A DNA stretch of 37,220 bases from an uncultured Clostridia bacterium (lineage in GTDB: Bacteria; Bacillota; Clostridia; Oscillospirales; Ruminococcaceae). Below are positions 36,374-37,220 of the stretch, piece by piece; position 1 is the first letter of the stretch, and each line of letters begins with the position of its first letter. Under the pieces are notes generated by a model that was given only the letters and a program-made list of their open reading frames with translations, was not told where the DNA came from and made no database searches. Position numbers and translations under genes: made by a program. The stretch is taken from positions 1 through 37,220 of the forward strand of contig CANRZX010000002.1 in NCBI GenBank assembly GCA_947644575.1, written 5' to 3'.

Positions 36374-36403
36374 GATCGGTACTGAGAAAAGAGGTGATGG
36401 CCT

Positions 36404-37220
36404 GTGGGCGACAACGGATGGATCATTGATAACCTGAACGCGGCGCTCGGCACATGGAACGCAAAGCTTGCCGAGCTCTGGCAGCTTCTGACGCAAAGCC
36501 CGCAGGACTTCAAGGGCGGCGAGATCTGGCAGGCGGTGCTCGGTATCCACGGCGCGCTCAAGGGGATCGGGCTCGGCCTGCTGGTGCTGTTCTTTGCGGT
36601 TGGCGTGGTGAAAACCTGCGGCAGCCTTGCCGAGACGCGCCGCCCGGAGCGGGCGCTCGCGCTGTTCGTGCGGTTCGTGCTGGCAAAAGCCGCCGTGCAG
36701 TATGGCCTCGACCTCATGCTGGCGGTGTTCGAGATCGCGCAGGGCATCGTGTCCAGCGTCATGGCAGCGTCCGGCGCGGGCGGGCTGTCCGGCGCGGCGC
36801 TGCCGCAGGAGATCATCGACAAGGTGGCGCAGGTGGGCTTCTGGCAGAGCATCCCACTCTGGGCGGTCACGCTGCTGGGCGGGCTGTTCATCACCGTGCT
36901 GTCATTTGTCATGATCCTGACGGTCTATGGCCGGATGTTTCGGCTTTACATTTTTGCCGCCATTGCCCCGATCCCGCTGGCTGCCTTTGCCGGACAGCCC
37001 AGCGCGAACCTCGGGCGAAGCTTTCTCAAAAGCTATGCGGGCGTATGCTTGGAGGGCGCGGTGATTGCGCTGGCCTGCGTGATCTTCTCGGTGATGGCCA
37101 GCGCGCCGCCCGCCATCGACACCACCGTCTCGGCGGTGACCGCCGTGTGGGGATATGTCGCAGAGCTCAGTGCGTCCGTAAGTACGGGCAAAAGGCCTGT
37201 ACGCGGGTTTATGTGGAATT
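36404..37220 (+). CDS. TrbL/VirB6-like conjugal transfer membrane protein, runs off window
   Basis: GTG start after AAAGAGGTGAT; GDNGWIIDNLNAALGTWNAKLAELWQLLTQSPQDFKGG and several TM helices. Confidence 0.88.
   Translation, partial: MGDNGWIIDNLNAALGTWNAKLAELWQLLTQSPQDFKGGEIWQAVLGIHGALKGIGLGLLVLFFAVGVVKTCGSLAETRRPERALALFVRFVLAKAAVQYGLDLMLAVFEIAQGIVSSVMAASGAGGLSGAALPQEIIDKVAQVGFWQSIPLWAVTLLGGLFITVLSFVMILTVYGRMFRLYIFAAIAPIPLAAFAGQPSANLGRSFLKSYAGVCLEGAVIALACVIFSVMASAPPAIDTTVSAVTAVWGYVAELSASVSTGKRPVRGFMWN

Larger units (their letters stand above)
7356..37220 (+). mobile_element. Tn1549/CD1115-like integrative conjugative element at tRNA-Asn, right end outside window
   Basis: Starts at the tRNA 3' end. 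Carries ParM-like, MTases, Cna-B adhesin/SrtB, MobC, relaxase, PcfB, VirD4, Maff2, TrbL. No integrase in the window. Confidence 0.85.

Overview
The window is GC-rich Clostridia/Firmicutes-type DNA with two parts. (1) About 1-6,900 is chromosomal: three tandem secreted/anchored SGNH (GDSL) hydrolase paralogs, rpsO, pnp and a YbaK-type deacylase. (2) From about 6,888 there is a tRNA-Asn(GTT) locus. It has a detached 27-bp copy of the tRNA 5' end, an AT-rich, strongly structured spacer, and then the intact tRNA. A Tn1549/CD1115-like integrative conjugative element (ICE) follows from about 7,356 and runs off the right edge. The ICE carries a shortened ParM-like gene, a cytosine-5 DNA methyltransferase fused by overlaps to an amidoligase and a gamma-glutamylcyclotransferase, and a CAP lipoprotein. 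It also carries a 2,363-aa thioester/Cna-B type adhesin with a class B sortase, DUF3846, a mobile S-adenosylmethionine synthetase, a DUF3991/TOPRIM protein, a beta-helix protein, an adenine-type DNA methyltransferase, and an opposite-strand MBL-fold hydrolase. The transfer genes present are MobC, relaxase, DUF4314, PcfB/DUF3801, an ArdC-like protein, VirD4, Maff2 and TrbL; a PAPS-reductase-like protein lies among them. The most noteworthy signals are: the tRNA 5'-half followed by mutually exclusive hairpins (6888-7279); three hairpin-forming 24-mers at an exact 64-bp period upstream of a DUF4406-like gene (27760-27911); the MTase/amidoligase/GGCT operon; and two adjacent transfer-region genes whose conserved N-termini lack any ATG/GTG/TTG start. 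All family calls are from motif recognition only; no database search was possible.
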